A stretch of 64,000 bases of DNA from an uncultured Lachnospiraceae bacterium (GTDB taxonomy: Bacteria; Bacillota; Clostridia; Lachnospirales; Lachnospiraceae). The position numbers were made by a program, and so were the translations under genes. The DNA lies in NCBI GenBank assembly GCA_902781455.1, contig CACZJF010000001.1, positions 1-64,000 on the forward strand. Reading direction: 5' to 3'. Below are positions 1 through 11,000 of this stretch, in pieces (positions within the stretch are counted from its first letter, which is position 1; each line of letters starts with the position of its first letter). A model generated the notes under the pieces. The model was given only the letters and a program-made list of their open reading frames with translations, was not told the origin of the DNA and did not search any database.

Positions 1-321
1 TGATGTACGGATCGCTCCGTTGCTTCGCAACTCCCGCGCTCCTCGGCCACTCCGCACTCTCATAATTTGCTAAAGCAAATTACTACGTGCTCCGTGTCCA
101 GTGGGTCAACACCCCTTTCGCCTCTGGCAAGCAAGCTTGCCTCGGCTTCAGGGCTTTTGACCCTTACATCATATTATCCGGCATCATCATATTCATGTCA
201 TCAGGCCGCAAGGCCTTCTCACACATCATCAGGCCGCAAGGCCCACATCTGTCAACAGGCCGCAAGGCCTTCCCACACATCAACAGGCCGCTTGGCCCAC
301 ATCTATTACAGGAGGTTTCCT
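1..321. other. Gene-free, hairpin-rich leader region
   Basis: No convincing gene lies here. The stretch is packed with short inverted repeats: GTTGC/GCAAC at 19-31, TAATTTGC/GCAAATTA around a TAAA loop at 63-82, and GGCAAG/CTTGCC around a CAAG loop at 126-141. That last hairpin is enclosed by GGGTCAA (103-109) and TTGACCC (157-163). A tandem repeat follows at 198-305. I could not pick out a confident sigma-A promoter. The open frames that cross the region are low-complexity translations of the repeats. It may be the structured 5' leader of the pilin gene at 322 or an intergenic repeat element. Confidence 0.6.
198..305. repeat. 2 x 54 bp tandem repeat made of four hairpin units
   Basis: Four units of 28, 26, 28 and 26 bp start at 198, 226, 252 and 280. 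Units 1 and 3 resemble each other, as do units 2 and 4, so the array is a 54 bp dimer present twice. Every unit carries a GGCC/GGCC stem. Three stems close a GCAA loop, which is a GNRA tetraloop if transcribed, and the fourth closes GCTT. The array ends 16 bp before the pilin start codon and overlaps no real gene. Confidence 0.85.
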
Positions 322-1998
322 ATGCGAAAAAACGGATTCTGCACATTCACACTGATTGCTTCACTGGCGCTTGCAGCCCTGCCGTCGTCTCTTGCGGCGG
401 CGGGAACCGGAGGAGCGACGACACCTGCATCAGCACCGTCGCTGCCCACACAGCAGGAGATGACGCTTACGATCGCGCCGGCGTCATCGAATTCCTACGA
501 TCCGGAAGGCTCATCCTTCACCGCTTACCGGGTCATGTCATTTACCCAGGGACAGGATGGAAACTGGGTATGGGGAACAACGAACGGCTTCACCTATCCA
601 GGAAACGGCACATTTGACGCGGACGCGTTCGGAACCTATCCGGCGGCAAAGCTCCAGGACCTGGCACAGCAGCTGGCGCTGCAGGTCGATGACACAACGA
701 TGACGGACAAGCTGCCCGAGAAGGAACTGACAGAAGGATCCTGCAGCTGGACAACCACAAAAGCCGGTATCTACCTGGTCTGCGAGACCGCCACAAAACC
801 AGGGAATTTCCCGTCACAGCCATTTCTTGTCGCCCTGCCTTATACGGACGAAGAAAATGAAAACAGCTGGAAATACAGTCTGACGGCAGCGCCAAAAGGT
901 TCCACTGTCAGCCTGCAGAAGGTGATTCATGACGCGAAGGGATCCTATCTCAATGAAGCGACCTATGAAGGAAGCAAGGACACGGTCGCGAACGGGGATA
1001 CGGTGCAGTACCGGATCACAACCAGGATTCCGGACTATACGCAGGTCTTCTTTGCCGACGGCAAGAATCCGACCTTTGAACTCGTGGACACGATGGTGAA
1101 GGGGCTGACACTGACGCCGGCAACCGTACAGCTGACATCCGGGGAGACAATCCTGACGAAGGATACGGATTACACACAGAGCATCGCCACGGATGAAGAT
1201 GGCATTACCACGCTGACGGTCAGGCTGACCAAAAGCTACCTGGAGGTGGAAAGCCACCGGAACAAAGAGATTGTGCTTGCCTACAGTGTGGCTGTGAATG
1301 ACAGCGTCAGCCTTGCTGCCGACGGAAATGAAAACGTTGTTACGCTGCACTACAGCTATGATCCGACAAATCCTGACGATACCAAGGAGGTGGAGGACGA
1401 AGCGAAGGTTTACAGCTTTGGAATCGAGATCGAGAAGTTTAACGGTGACTCCGACAATGCGCAGAAAGAGAAGCTCGCAGGGGCGGAATTTGCGCTCTAC
1501 AAGGAAACGACAAAGGGATGCAGTGCTTCGGAAGCGCTCAGCCAGGAACCATACCGCGCGGTCGGTGTGACCAATGAGAACGGACTGCTTGATTTCAAGG
1601 CACTTGACGCAGGAACCTACTACCTGAAGGAAGTCAAGGCGCCGGACGGCTACAGCCTTTTGATGAACCCGATCAAGGTTGAGATTATTCCGGCGTCTTC
1701 TGAAGGTACGAACGGTGCGGAGGTGATCAGTTCGGGAAGCTTCACGGCGAAGGTGAACGGTGTCACAGTCTCTGGGACCGGCTCCGATGGTGTGAGCCGC
1801 ATCCTGAACGCGGCAAACCGTGAGGGAACGGTTGTCGTGTCGGCAGCGAACCATCACGGATTCAGCCTTCCGTCAACGGGCGGCACCGGTATCGTGCTGA
1901 TTCTGGTGATCTCTCTTGCAGGTCTGATTACCGTCACCGGTCTCTATCTGAGAGGGGACAAAGGAACGAAGGGAAGCAGCAGAGTGCAGGCAAAGTAA
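322..1998 (+). CDS. LPXTG-anchored SpaA/FimA-type pilin (shaft-like)
   Basis: A 558-residue secreted and cell-wall-anchored fimbrial subunit. A signal peptide spans about residues 1-28 (MRKNGFC, then a hydrophobic core and Ala-rich cleavage region). The middle has the D2-type fimbrial isopeptide domain, with a GDTVQYRI strand near residue 235. A Cna-B/SpaA domain follows, with an E-box-like KEVKAPDGY. The C terminus has LPSTG at residues 516-520, a hydrophobic segment and a basic tail, which is a sortase signal. The start is the ATG at 322 because GGAGG lies just upstream (311-315) and the signal peptide begins there; an upstream in-frame extension would translate the tandem repeats. No sortase gene is in the window, so it may lie upstream. 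Length and layout fit a class of Gram-positive major pilins. The exact role, shaft or minor subunit, is an inference. Confidence 0.88.
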   Translation: MRKNGFCTFTLIASLALAALPSSLAAAGTGGATTPASAPSLPTQQEMTLTIAPASSNSYDPEGSSFTAYRVMSFTQGQDGNWVWGTTNGFTYPGNGTFDADAFGTYPAAKLQDLAQQLALQVDDTTMTDKLPEKELTEGSCSWTTTKAGIYLVCETATKPGNFPSQPFLVALPYTDEENENSWKYSLTAAPKGSTVSLQKVIHDAKGSYLNEATYEGSKDTVANGDTVQYRITTRIPDYTQVFFADGKNPTFELVDTMVKGLTLTPATVQLTSGETILTKDTDYTQSIATDEDGITTLTVRLTKSYLEVESHRNKEIVLAYSVAVNDSVSLAADGNENVVTLHYSYDPTNPDDTKEVEDEAKVYSFGIEIEKFNGDSDNAQKEKLAGAEFALYKETTKGCSASEALSQEPYRAVGVTNENGLLDFKALDAGTYYLKEVKAPDGYSLLMNPIKVEIIPASSEGTNGAEVISSGSFTAKVNGVTVSGTGSDGVSRILNAANREGTVVVSAANHHGFSLPSTGGTGIVLILVISLAGLITVTGLYLRGDKGTKGSSRVQAK

Positions 1999-2094
1999 GC
2001 CGGCAGCGCAGGCGGACACATAAAACTTCAGGTGGCAAGCCTGCATCATTTCCGCGAGACAATACGATCAAATCACAGAAAGGCTGGGCGTGAA

Positions 2095-5000
2095 ATGGAC
2101 AGAACGGACGGAATCGGGAACTGCTCGATCACCGTTCATCTGAAGCAGACGCAGCAGGTCTCGGGCAGGGGTATCCTGTTCGAGGCCTGCCGGGTCGGCT
2201 CGGTGAATGAGTCTGATGGCAGCATGACACTGTACTGGAATCTTGGGGAACTGACAAATCTGAGGCCGTCCGTGCCGACGGAACACGTGACAGGGGTGCT
2301 GTCGGAGATGCTGTATGGCAGGAAGACTTCCGGGAAAATGTCCCGGGAGGGGACTGATCCGGTTGTGGAACGCCGGACGGCAGTGACAGGAGAAAACGGA
2401 ACATGCACATTTGCCCATCTGGAAGCGGGCGCATGGCTGATTCATGCCTCTGACAGCAGTACTTATGGCCGGATCGAGGACACACTGGCGGCTGTTCCGT
2501 GCTATGTCCAGGAGCAGGGAGCGTGGACCGGCCCTGTATATAACCTGGACGTCTGGCCGAAAGGGGAGATTCAGTCAAAAGGAAAAGACCCCGTCCCGCA
2601 GGTGGAAATCCCGCAGACGGAAAAACCACAGACGGAAAAACCGGGGAAAGAAACGGAGCAAAATAAGACGCCGCAGACAGAAGACGGAACAGAGAAACCC
2701 GGAAAGCCGGAGCTTGTTGCGGAGAATCCGAAAACAAAAAAATCCTCCGGCGCTTCGCCGGGAGGAACGATAACGGCGCGCAGTGTGCTAAGTGTCAGGA
2801 CGCTGGATGATACGCCTGTCTCCGCGCTGCTCTGCGCCTTCTTAAGCTGCGCAGTGATCATCGTCTGGATTCTGACAAGGTGGAGAAAGAAACCCAAAAG
2901 ACGCCGGAAAACCTGCCTGATTCTTGCATTCTGCGCAGGTCTGTTCTCGCTGGCTGTCATCCGGATCAGTGCCGGTGCGCAGGAGACAGGAGAAGGTGCG
3001 CGCCTTATTGAAGGGGAGCAGAAACTGCTGTTTGTCAATGAAGCACCTTCCGCACCGTTTTTGAGTGTGGCAAAGGAAGTGCTGCATGCGGAAAACGGTA
3101 GCAGGGCGCCTGATGGGGATCTGTTCGGGTTCCGCCTGACATTGGACCGTGAACGCGCCGGTGGTGTCAGGTATCGTGTCTTCCAGGAAGACGGAACGGA
3201 GCTGGTTGATCTGACAGGAGAAGGTATCGCACATCTGGTCCCTGCCGGAAGCGGCGCGGGAGATCCCGTCGCTCTGTCTACCGGGCGGGATGGCTCTTTC
3301 TTCCTGAGAGGCGGACAGTACGCGCTCTTTGAGGATGTGTCTGTCGGTATGCTCTGGGAGGTGGAGGAGAGGTCTGAAGAAAACTATGAGCGTGTGGTTC
3401 CTGCTTCTTCGGGGATCATCACCGGAACAATTGAAAGAAACGGAAGCAGCGCGCGGTTTGTAAACCGGTATGACCCTGAGCCGGATCCGGATTATACGGA
3501 AACGACGCTGGAGATCACCAAGCGGATCCTGTGGCCGGAAGGGTGCGTGCTTCCTGAGAGAGGTTCCTTTGCCATCAGGGTTCTTGTGGACGGGAAGCCG
3601 TGGCGCGGCGCTGCGGTAGAACTGACGGACCTGTGTGTTTCCTCGCAGCCGGCTGAAACCGTGACCGATGATGATGGAATCTTTCGGATCCGGGGAGAGG
3701 AACGGGCGCATATAGGCCGGATCCCGGTCGGGTCTGATCTGCAGGTGGAGGAACTCGACGACGCGGAAGACGCATTTTTCCCGTGCGGAGAAACCATATG
3801 GAAAGGGGAAGCTTCGTCCCGTCAGAAGATTACTTTCACCAACCGCCTTGCGTCCTTCGTTGTCTCTAAGACGATTCGCTCAGGAGATCCGCAGCACAAT
3901 TTCCTGTTTTGCCTTCTTGACGCGCAGAACCAGCCCTGGCCGCATGTTCCATACTACCTGGCAGACGCGGATGGGACGCTGGCTGCAGGTGAGGTGCAGT
4001 ATACCGACGCGCAGGGGCATTTTACACTGCATGCGCTGCAGAAAGCAGTGTTTACCGGGGTTGCGGAAGGAAGCAGGTACAGCGTGATCGAGGAGCGGAT
4101 TCTGGGATACCGGCAGGTGCTGCCGCCGGGAGGAGAAGGCTATCTGGGCATGCGCGTCAAGGACGGGGTGCAGAATCTTCTGTTTGAAAATGAGCGCACG
4201 AATGTCAGGATGTTTCTTCCGTCTGCGGGAGGAGGCGGAATCGGCCTGATGATTCTTGCGGCCGCGGCCGGAATGCTCCTTTGTTTCCATGGTTTGAGAA
4301 GAGGTAAAGGGATGAGGAATGTACAGAAAACAGTTATGTGTGCCCTGGCGTTGGTGCTGCTGACGACGCGGCTGTCCTGGGGCGCCGGAACGGAGACAGA
4401 AAGTGATGCCATGCAGACCGGACCTGCAGTGGAAACAGATTGCGGTTTCCCGGAAGAGGACATCCGCGACGGGGAGGATCCGGAAAGGGAGAAGGAGAAC
4501 CGCGTCGGTCCTCAGGTCCTTGCCGGGCCGGTAGAGCTGAATGATTACTTTGAAGGTCTGATCATCGATGAAACGCCGGGAGGGGAGGCGGATCCGGCGA
4601 TGGACGCTCTGGGAGAGGCCGGAACGGAGGCGGAGGTTCTTTCCGGAGAGGATGCCTTCATGGGTTCAATGCCGGAAGACGGCGTACTTCCCGGGGAGGA
4701 AGCCGGCCGGAATCCGGAGAGTTTGTCCGAAAATCTGACATCGGAAAAGGATACAGAAGAAAAGAAGCAGGAGCAGACAGAAGCAGGATACAGGTATGAG
4801 AATTCCATGCCGCTGTCTGAGCTTGCGCTCCTTCCGCCGCTTGTGGCAGGCGCTGCAACAGAGGTCGGCCGGGGCAGGGAAGGACTCATGAAGGGTGCCT
4901 CTTCCACACAGACCGCGCTGTGGACATGCTCGGATTATTATGTCGGCGAGCCGGATCTGTATACTGTCACAAAGAAGGAAGATTTCTCCCTGAAGTATCA

Positions 5001-8000
5001 GATCGAATTTCATACCTCGACCGGACTGGATCCGGGAAGTGTGCAGATCCGGGTTCCGGAGGCTTTGCTGACAGACAGGAACCGGAAAGCGGTCATACCA
5101 TCCCAGATCGGTATTCCGAAGGGAACGCCGGAATCTCCCGTCCAGAGCCTGAACAGCCCGTTCAACTGGTACAGGGATGACGCGGACAGCAGCCTGGTCT
5201 TCTTCAACTACCGGGAGATCGCGTCTGGAACCAACAGCGCATTTCAGATTCTGTATCATCCTGTCAGGATTCTGGATCTGACGGACGCGTCAGCCTGGTC
5301 GCTGACCCCTTCCATACAGGTGATGCTTCGGGATGGTTCCGTACAGACCAGGGACATGCAGGAACTGAGCGGAAGCATCGATTCCGGGGCTGTCCTGTCA
5401 GGATCTTCGGCTGATCCTCTGAGAAAGGGATCCGTCAGCAGTCTGCCCGCACTGTACACGAAGGAACAGGTAAAGCGGATTCTCGGCGCAGGCCTTCCGG
5501 CTTACGTGACCGAGGAGGACGGGGAGTGGCTCTATGTCGTGTGGGAGATCGACTGCCAGGGCGAATACAATCAGCCCTGGTCCCTGCAGATGGACGCTGC
5601 CTTATCAGCGTCCGGCACAACGGGCAGCGACGATTCCCGTGTGGTTGGAAGCATCACGAAGATCACCGGAACTTCGGAAGGGACCGGGGGACAGCAGAGT
5701 CTCATCAGACGGTACCTGACCCAGGAGGGCAGCAGCACCATCACCACACTCACGTCCCAGGATCTTCTTCCTTCTGTGAAGCAGGGATTGTTTCATCTGA
5801 CGACAACCGTTGTGACCGCGGTCAGAAGGGATTCTCTCAGGGACAATGGTTCTGTGCTTGGCCTGAAGGCAGACCTTGCGCTGACACCGGCGGACGGCGT
5901 GGACGCGCCGAGTCTGTCTGAAGCATCCGCGTCCTGGACCTTTGTGGATTATAAGTGGAAATATAAAGGAGACATCGTCGGGATCACGGCGTGGACCGGG
6001 CAGAAAGCCGAGGACGGTTCCATTTCCTACAGCGGTAAGAATACCTCCCTCAGCGGCTGGGTCAATGAATACAGACTGTCAGGACAGACGGGGGAAGCGG
6101 CAGGTGCCATTCCCATGCGGATCGTGTCGGAGTGCAGAGGATATTCCTATACCCATGAGACAGGAGGACCGGCAGCCGGCACTTACAGGGCCGGGACCGG
6201 CTATGAAGTGACCACGGTGGATGATGTGGTGTATCTTGCGTGCCTGAACCAGGAGACGGATTCCGGCCTTCAGATGCTCGGACCGCAGGATTATTACTAC
6301 ACCGGGATCCATGTAAAACTCATCGACCGGGGGATGGATATCTATGAAGACCGTGTCTGCGCCCCGATGACGGAAGCAGAATGTCAGGGTGCGGACCGCA
6401 CGACAAAGATCTGGGTCATGTACGAGGATTCTGCTGACTGGGAGCTTGCGGCGCAGTGTCCGTTCAACAGCTCGGGTGAGATGGAGTACACATTTTCGAA
6501 GAATCAGCTTTCAGGAAAGATCTGGAGGGTAAAGGTGGTCCATAACGCGGTGGACTATGATTCGACCTGCACCATCGATTCGCTTTTGTGCGTCCGTCCG
6601 CACAGCCTGGTCTGTGACAGCCTGCTTTCCGAAGTTTCGGAGAATGGGCAGGCTTATCTGAAGACAGAGCATCTGGGATCCGTACTGGCGAGGAGCATGG
6701 GAGGTACGCAGGACGGATGGTTCCATGATTTTTCCGAAAGCCATTATGAAGACGCGGAGCCGGGAATCGGCAGTCTGACCATGTCACTGTACGGAATCTA
6801 CTCCATGCGTGCGAACAGCTTCGCGGAGATGACTTACATGAAGAAGCATGCGAAGGCGCTCAAGACCGTTTCCAGGGAAAATGATCCGGCGAATGGCTGT
6901 GTCCGGCTGACATGCCGGATCGGCGCGGCGGAGGGATACCGGATCTACAGCGAGGAAGCCGCGCGGAAAATCATGACTTCCGATTCGAATCTGCCTAAGC
7001 CGGACCGCAGGGAATATGTCATCTATGATCTTCTGCCGGAGGGGGTACAGTTTGATCCTTCCATCCCTGTCAAGGCAGGTCTGGTCATGGGAGCAGGAGA
7101 CCAGGATCTCGTGACACCGTCCCTGTGGAACAGCCGGGATGTCACCGTGCGTGTGGACCCGGATGACGGTGTCTGCCGGAACTGGAGGCACACCGGGAGA
7201 GAACGGGTGAAGCTGAATGTCTCGATCACACTGGAGGATGAGCAGATCCCACGCCTGAAGGGCGGGATGTGGCTGAACGGTGTTGGGGTTCAGTTTGGTG
7301 CTGTCTGCCCGTACCGTGAACTGAAGCGCATGAAGAACATGCCGAATATTGCGGCAGTGATGCCTGGAAGCGGGTGCGATGATCCTGCCTGCCAGTTTCT
7401 CGGCGCTCAGAGTGAGACAGCCTGTGATGACGGTGTCATCGTACCGTTTACGGGAGACCAGGCGCGGGAACTGGAAGCGTTCGGCGCGGACATTGATTCC
7501 GACGGCGTCACGAATCTTCGGACCGTTCTGTATGCCCTTGCCCGGACAGAAGCAGACACGGCGGTGAGCCTGACAGACGGCATCCACCTGACGGTGAAGG
7601 CGGACCGGGACACTTATGGCGACTGGGACGTGAGCGCGCATACCGGTCCGGAGGATACCTATACTTACCGGATCGATGTGACGAATACTTCCGCGCAGCC
7701 GATCTCGGAGCTTGTCATAGCCACTCATCTGGAGCGGGCAGCCGAAGAAAGGCAGCAGGCGGAGAGCGGCCGGATCTTTGATGAACAGACCTGGCAGGGC
7801 TTTCTGGAGACGGTAGACACGGAAGCGGTTGAAAGGGCCCGGATCGCGCCAGTGGTCTGGCTGAATGCAGACCCGCTCGCGCCGCTTCCCGAAGAAGGCC
7901 ATCCGCCGGACAGCGTCCTGACACAGGAAAATGGCTGGGTCCGTCTGGAGGACTGGAACCAGGACATGGGGCAGGCGCGTTCCGTGGCGGTGGATCTTCG

Positions 8001-11000
8001 GAAGAAAGCAGACGGCGGAAGCTTTACGCTGGAGATGGGCGACAATGTATATCTTCTGCTGCATATGAGGGCGCCGGCAATCGGGGACGAGCCGGGGCAG
8101 ACCATGGCAGAGCATGCCTACCAGTGTGCTTCCTTCTATAGTATCAGCCAGGACGAGCCGGACGGTGACCTGGTACAGTCAGATGCCGTGGAGGTAACGC
8201 TGGAGGAAAGAGCAGCACTGATCGTAGAGAAGGAACTGTCTGAGAAGACCCCCGGTGAATGGAAGAAACGTTCTTTCCTCTTTCGTCTGACGAGAAACGG
8301 TGAGGCACTCTCTCTGGCACAGTACCGTCTGGAAGAGCGCGCGGACGACGAGCAGACATTTTTACCGGCGGACAACACACTGCATACGACAGGCAGGGAC
8401 GGCACATTTTCCCTTCTGCCCGGGCAGCGGGCTGTCTTTGAAAATGAAACGGGCGGGGAGCGTCTTAGCGCGGAAGAGATTCGCAGTGCATGCTTTGAAG
8501 AGACGATGCGTGAGGAGCAGACGGGAGAAGGAAGGGTGCAGCTGGTTGAGAACACCTGGCATCCGACGCTGTATCTGACCAAAAAAGTCTACGGGGCGCC
8601 TGACGGAATGGATCTTTCGGCGGACGTGTTCCGTGTGCGGGTCAGCGCGGACGGGAAAAGCATGCAGGGTATGCCGTACTGGACAGTGGACAGGAAGGGC
8701 GGCCTTGTGGAAGACCAGGTACTGGAGGAACATATCATAGATGAGGACAGCTGCGTGCTGCTGCACCCGGGAGAAGTGATTGCGCTTCACCCGGGGGACG
8801 CGGAATGCGTCTACGAGGTGCAGGAGGATGCCGCCTGCTGCGCGGAAGGCACGAATTATGCCGGGGTGACGTGTCATCAGAGCGGAACCCTGGGGCCGGA
8901 GGAGACCAGCATCACGCTGGAGAATGCATGGAGGTGGAAGGAACTGGTCTTCCGGAAGGAGATTCTGCATCAGGGCGCGCATGCCTGTGATGAGATGTTT
9001 TCCTTCCGCCTGTGGAAGATCCGCGACGGGGCAGATGCTGCCGGCTTTGATCCGGAGGATCCTTCTGCTGCTGCGGAACCTGCCGCAGGGATCGAAGGAA
9101 GCATGGGCGCGGAAACATTTCAGACGGATGCGGACGGCTGCTTTCGCCTTGCCTGCGCGGGGAAAGAGGTGATCCTGAAACATCTGGAGGCACAGAAGAC
9201 CTATGTGGTGCAGGAGATTGATGTACCCGAAGATTACAGGCCTTTGAACAATGGACTGGCCAGTGTCAGCATGCCGCTCCTGGCACAGAGGAAGACTGTG
9301 TCCCTGCAGAATGAATGGACAAAGAGAAGCCTGGAGGTGTCCAAGGCTGTTCTGAGCGGAACCCATGTGAGACGCACAACGGTATTCACACCGGGGTATC
9401 CGGGTGTGATTCAGGATGACGCAGCCACCATCAAACTGTTTTCCCTGGAAAAAGAAGGAATGACAGGCTTTACAGTCACATTCCCTGTGCAGGTGAATCT
9501 GGTCGGTGACGAGCGGATCCTGATCAGAAGCGGGAACCAGAACATTGATATCCTGCAGGGAACAATTGAAGCAGGGACAGTCAGAACCTATCAGGGCTGC
9601 AACAGTGTGGACATCCTTCTGTGGGGCATGAATGAGAAAAACCTGGACGGATTCTTCTTCTTTTTTGCCCCCATCGACGAAACTGCAGGCACCGGCCAGG
9701 ATACAGGCGCATCAGCAGAGCCCGGGAAACGGTTTACCTTCCTGGTGGAACTGGCGGACGAGGAAGGCAATCTGCAGGCTCTGCGTAACACACCGTATCA
9801 GACGTCCACCGGCGAAACAAAAATGACAGACGCGTCCGGCCATTTCACTCTGGCGTCCGGCGAGCGCGCTCTGTTCGCGGATATCGCGAGGCAGGGAACG
9901 GCCTGGCGGGTGATTGAAACGCCGGATCCCTCCTTCGCGCAGGCTTATCCTGCCCAGGGAAGTCCGTGGAGCGGAAAGCTGGGAGAAAACGGTGAGGACA
10001 TCTCACACGCATTGTTCATCAACGGACAGGAATGCCAGGGCATGTTCCGCAAGATGTTTTCAGCTGCGCCGCAGGATATAGCAGCGGAAGCATATCTGGC
10101 AGAAGAAAGGGCAAAAGGAGAAGGCTCCGGACTGAAGTCTGTTTTCCTGATTGAGAAAAGGAACGGAAGCGGAAGCTTCGAGCCGATGACCGGATCTGTC
10201 CAGGTTGCGGATGCCGCGGCAGGCACCCTTCTGGAATGTGAACTGTCCGGAGGGAAGATCTGTCTTTCGGAACACCAGACAGTGGTGCTGTCCGGTACGG
10301 ACGGGCAGGACGCGTGGAGGGTCACGGAGATGCCTGGCGCTTACTTTAGAAAGGACGGTATGATTCTCCAGAGTGTCTGTATCGTTCCGGGCCAGGAGGG
10401 CATGACAGAAATCAGAACGGGTGAAGCGGTATCGGATACGGTCTTTGTCAACGAACTGCATTCCTTTGATCTGCAGAGTCTTGTCTGTAAGACTTTTCTG
10501 TCAGGACAGACCGGCTGGGAGAGAGTGCCGGATCAGGCGGAGCTGGTATTTCTCCTGGAACGGTATACAAACGGGACATGGAAGCCGGCGGAAGATGTGG
10601 GCTGGATCCAGTGCCTGCATAACATTCCGGACCAGGCAGGCCTTCATCGTACCGGACCGGACGGAGCGATCCGTGTGAGGCGGGAGGCATCCTCCGGACC
10701 ATCGTCCCAGGCAGGCTTTCCCGTACTACCCATCGCCATCTCCGGCGGACAGGTCAGAACGGAACTGTATTATGCAGAGCATGAAGCGCAGGAAGGGGAC
10801 CTTCGCATTCGCGAGGCGCCGGACCTTACAGATCCGGCGTTCGGTATGATGGTAAACTGCGAGGGCAATACATTTGTCAATGAAAATGACATGCAGAATC
10901 TTGTGGTCGAGAAGCAGGCGGATGAGGAGAGCAGCCAACCGTTCCTCTTCCAGATCACACAGCTGATCAACGGTCTGAGGATACCCGGCAGATATCTGGC

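Noticed and set aside
198..305. CRISPR array
   Set aside because: Units are 26-28 bp back to back with no spacers, only four copies, and no cas genes are near.
67..321. N-terminal extension of the pilin
   Set aside because: The extension translates hairpins and tandem repeats, and would bury the signal peptide that starts at 322 behind its own ribosome binding site.
6784..8115. A 443-codon minus-strand frame within the giant surface ORF
   Set aside because: Shadow frame with no start signal or homology; the plus strand shows continuous surface-protein sequence.
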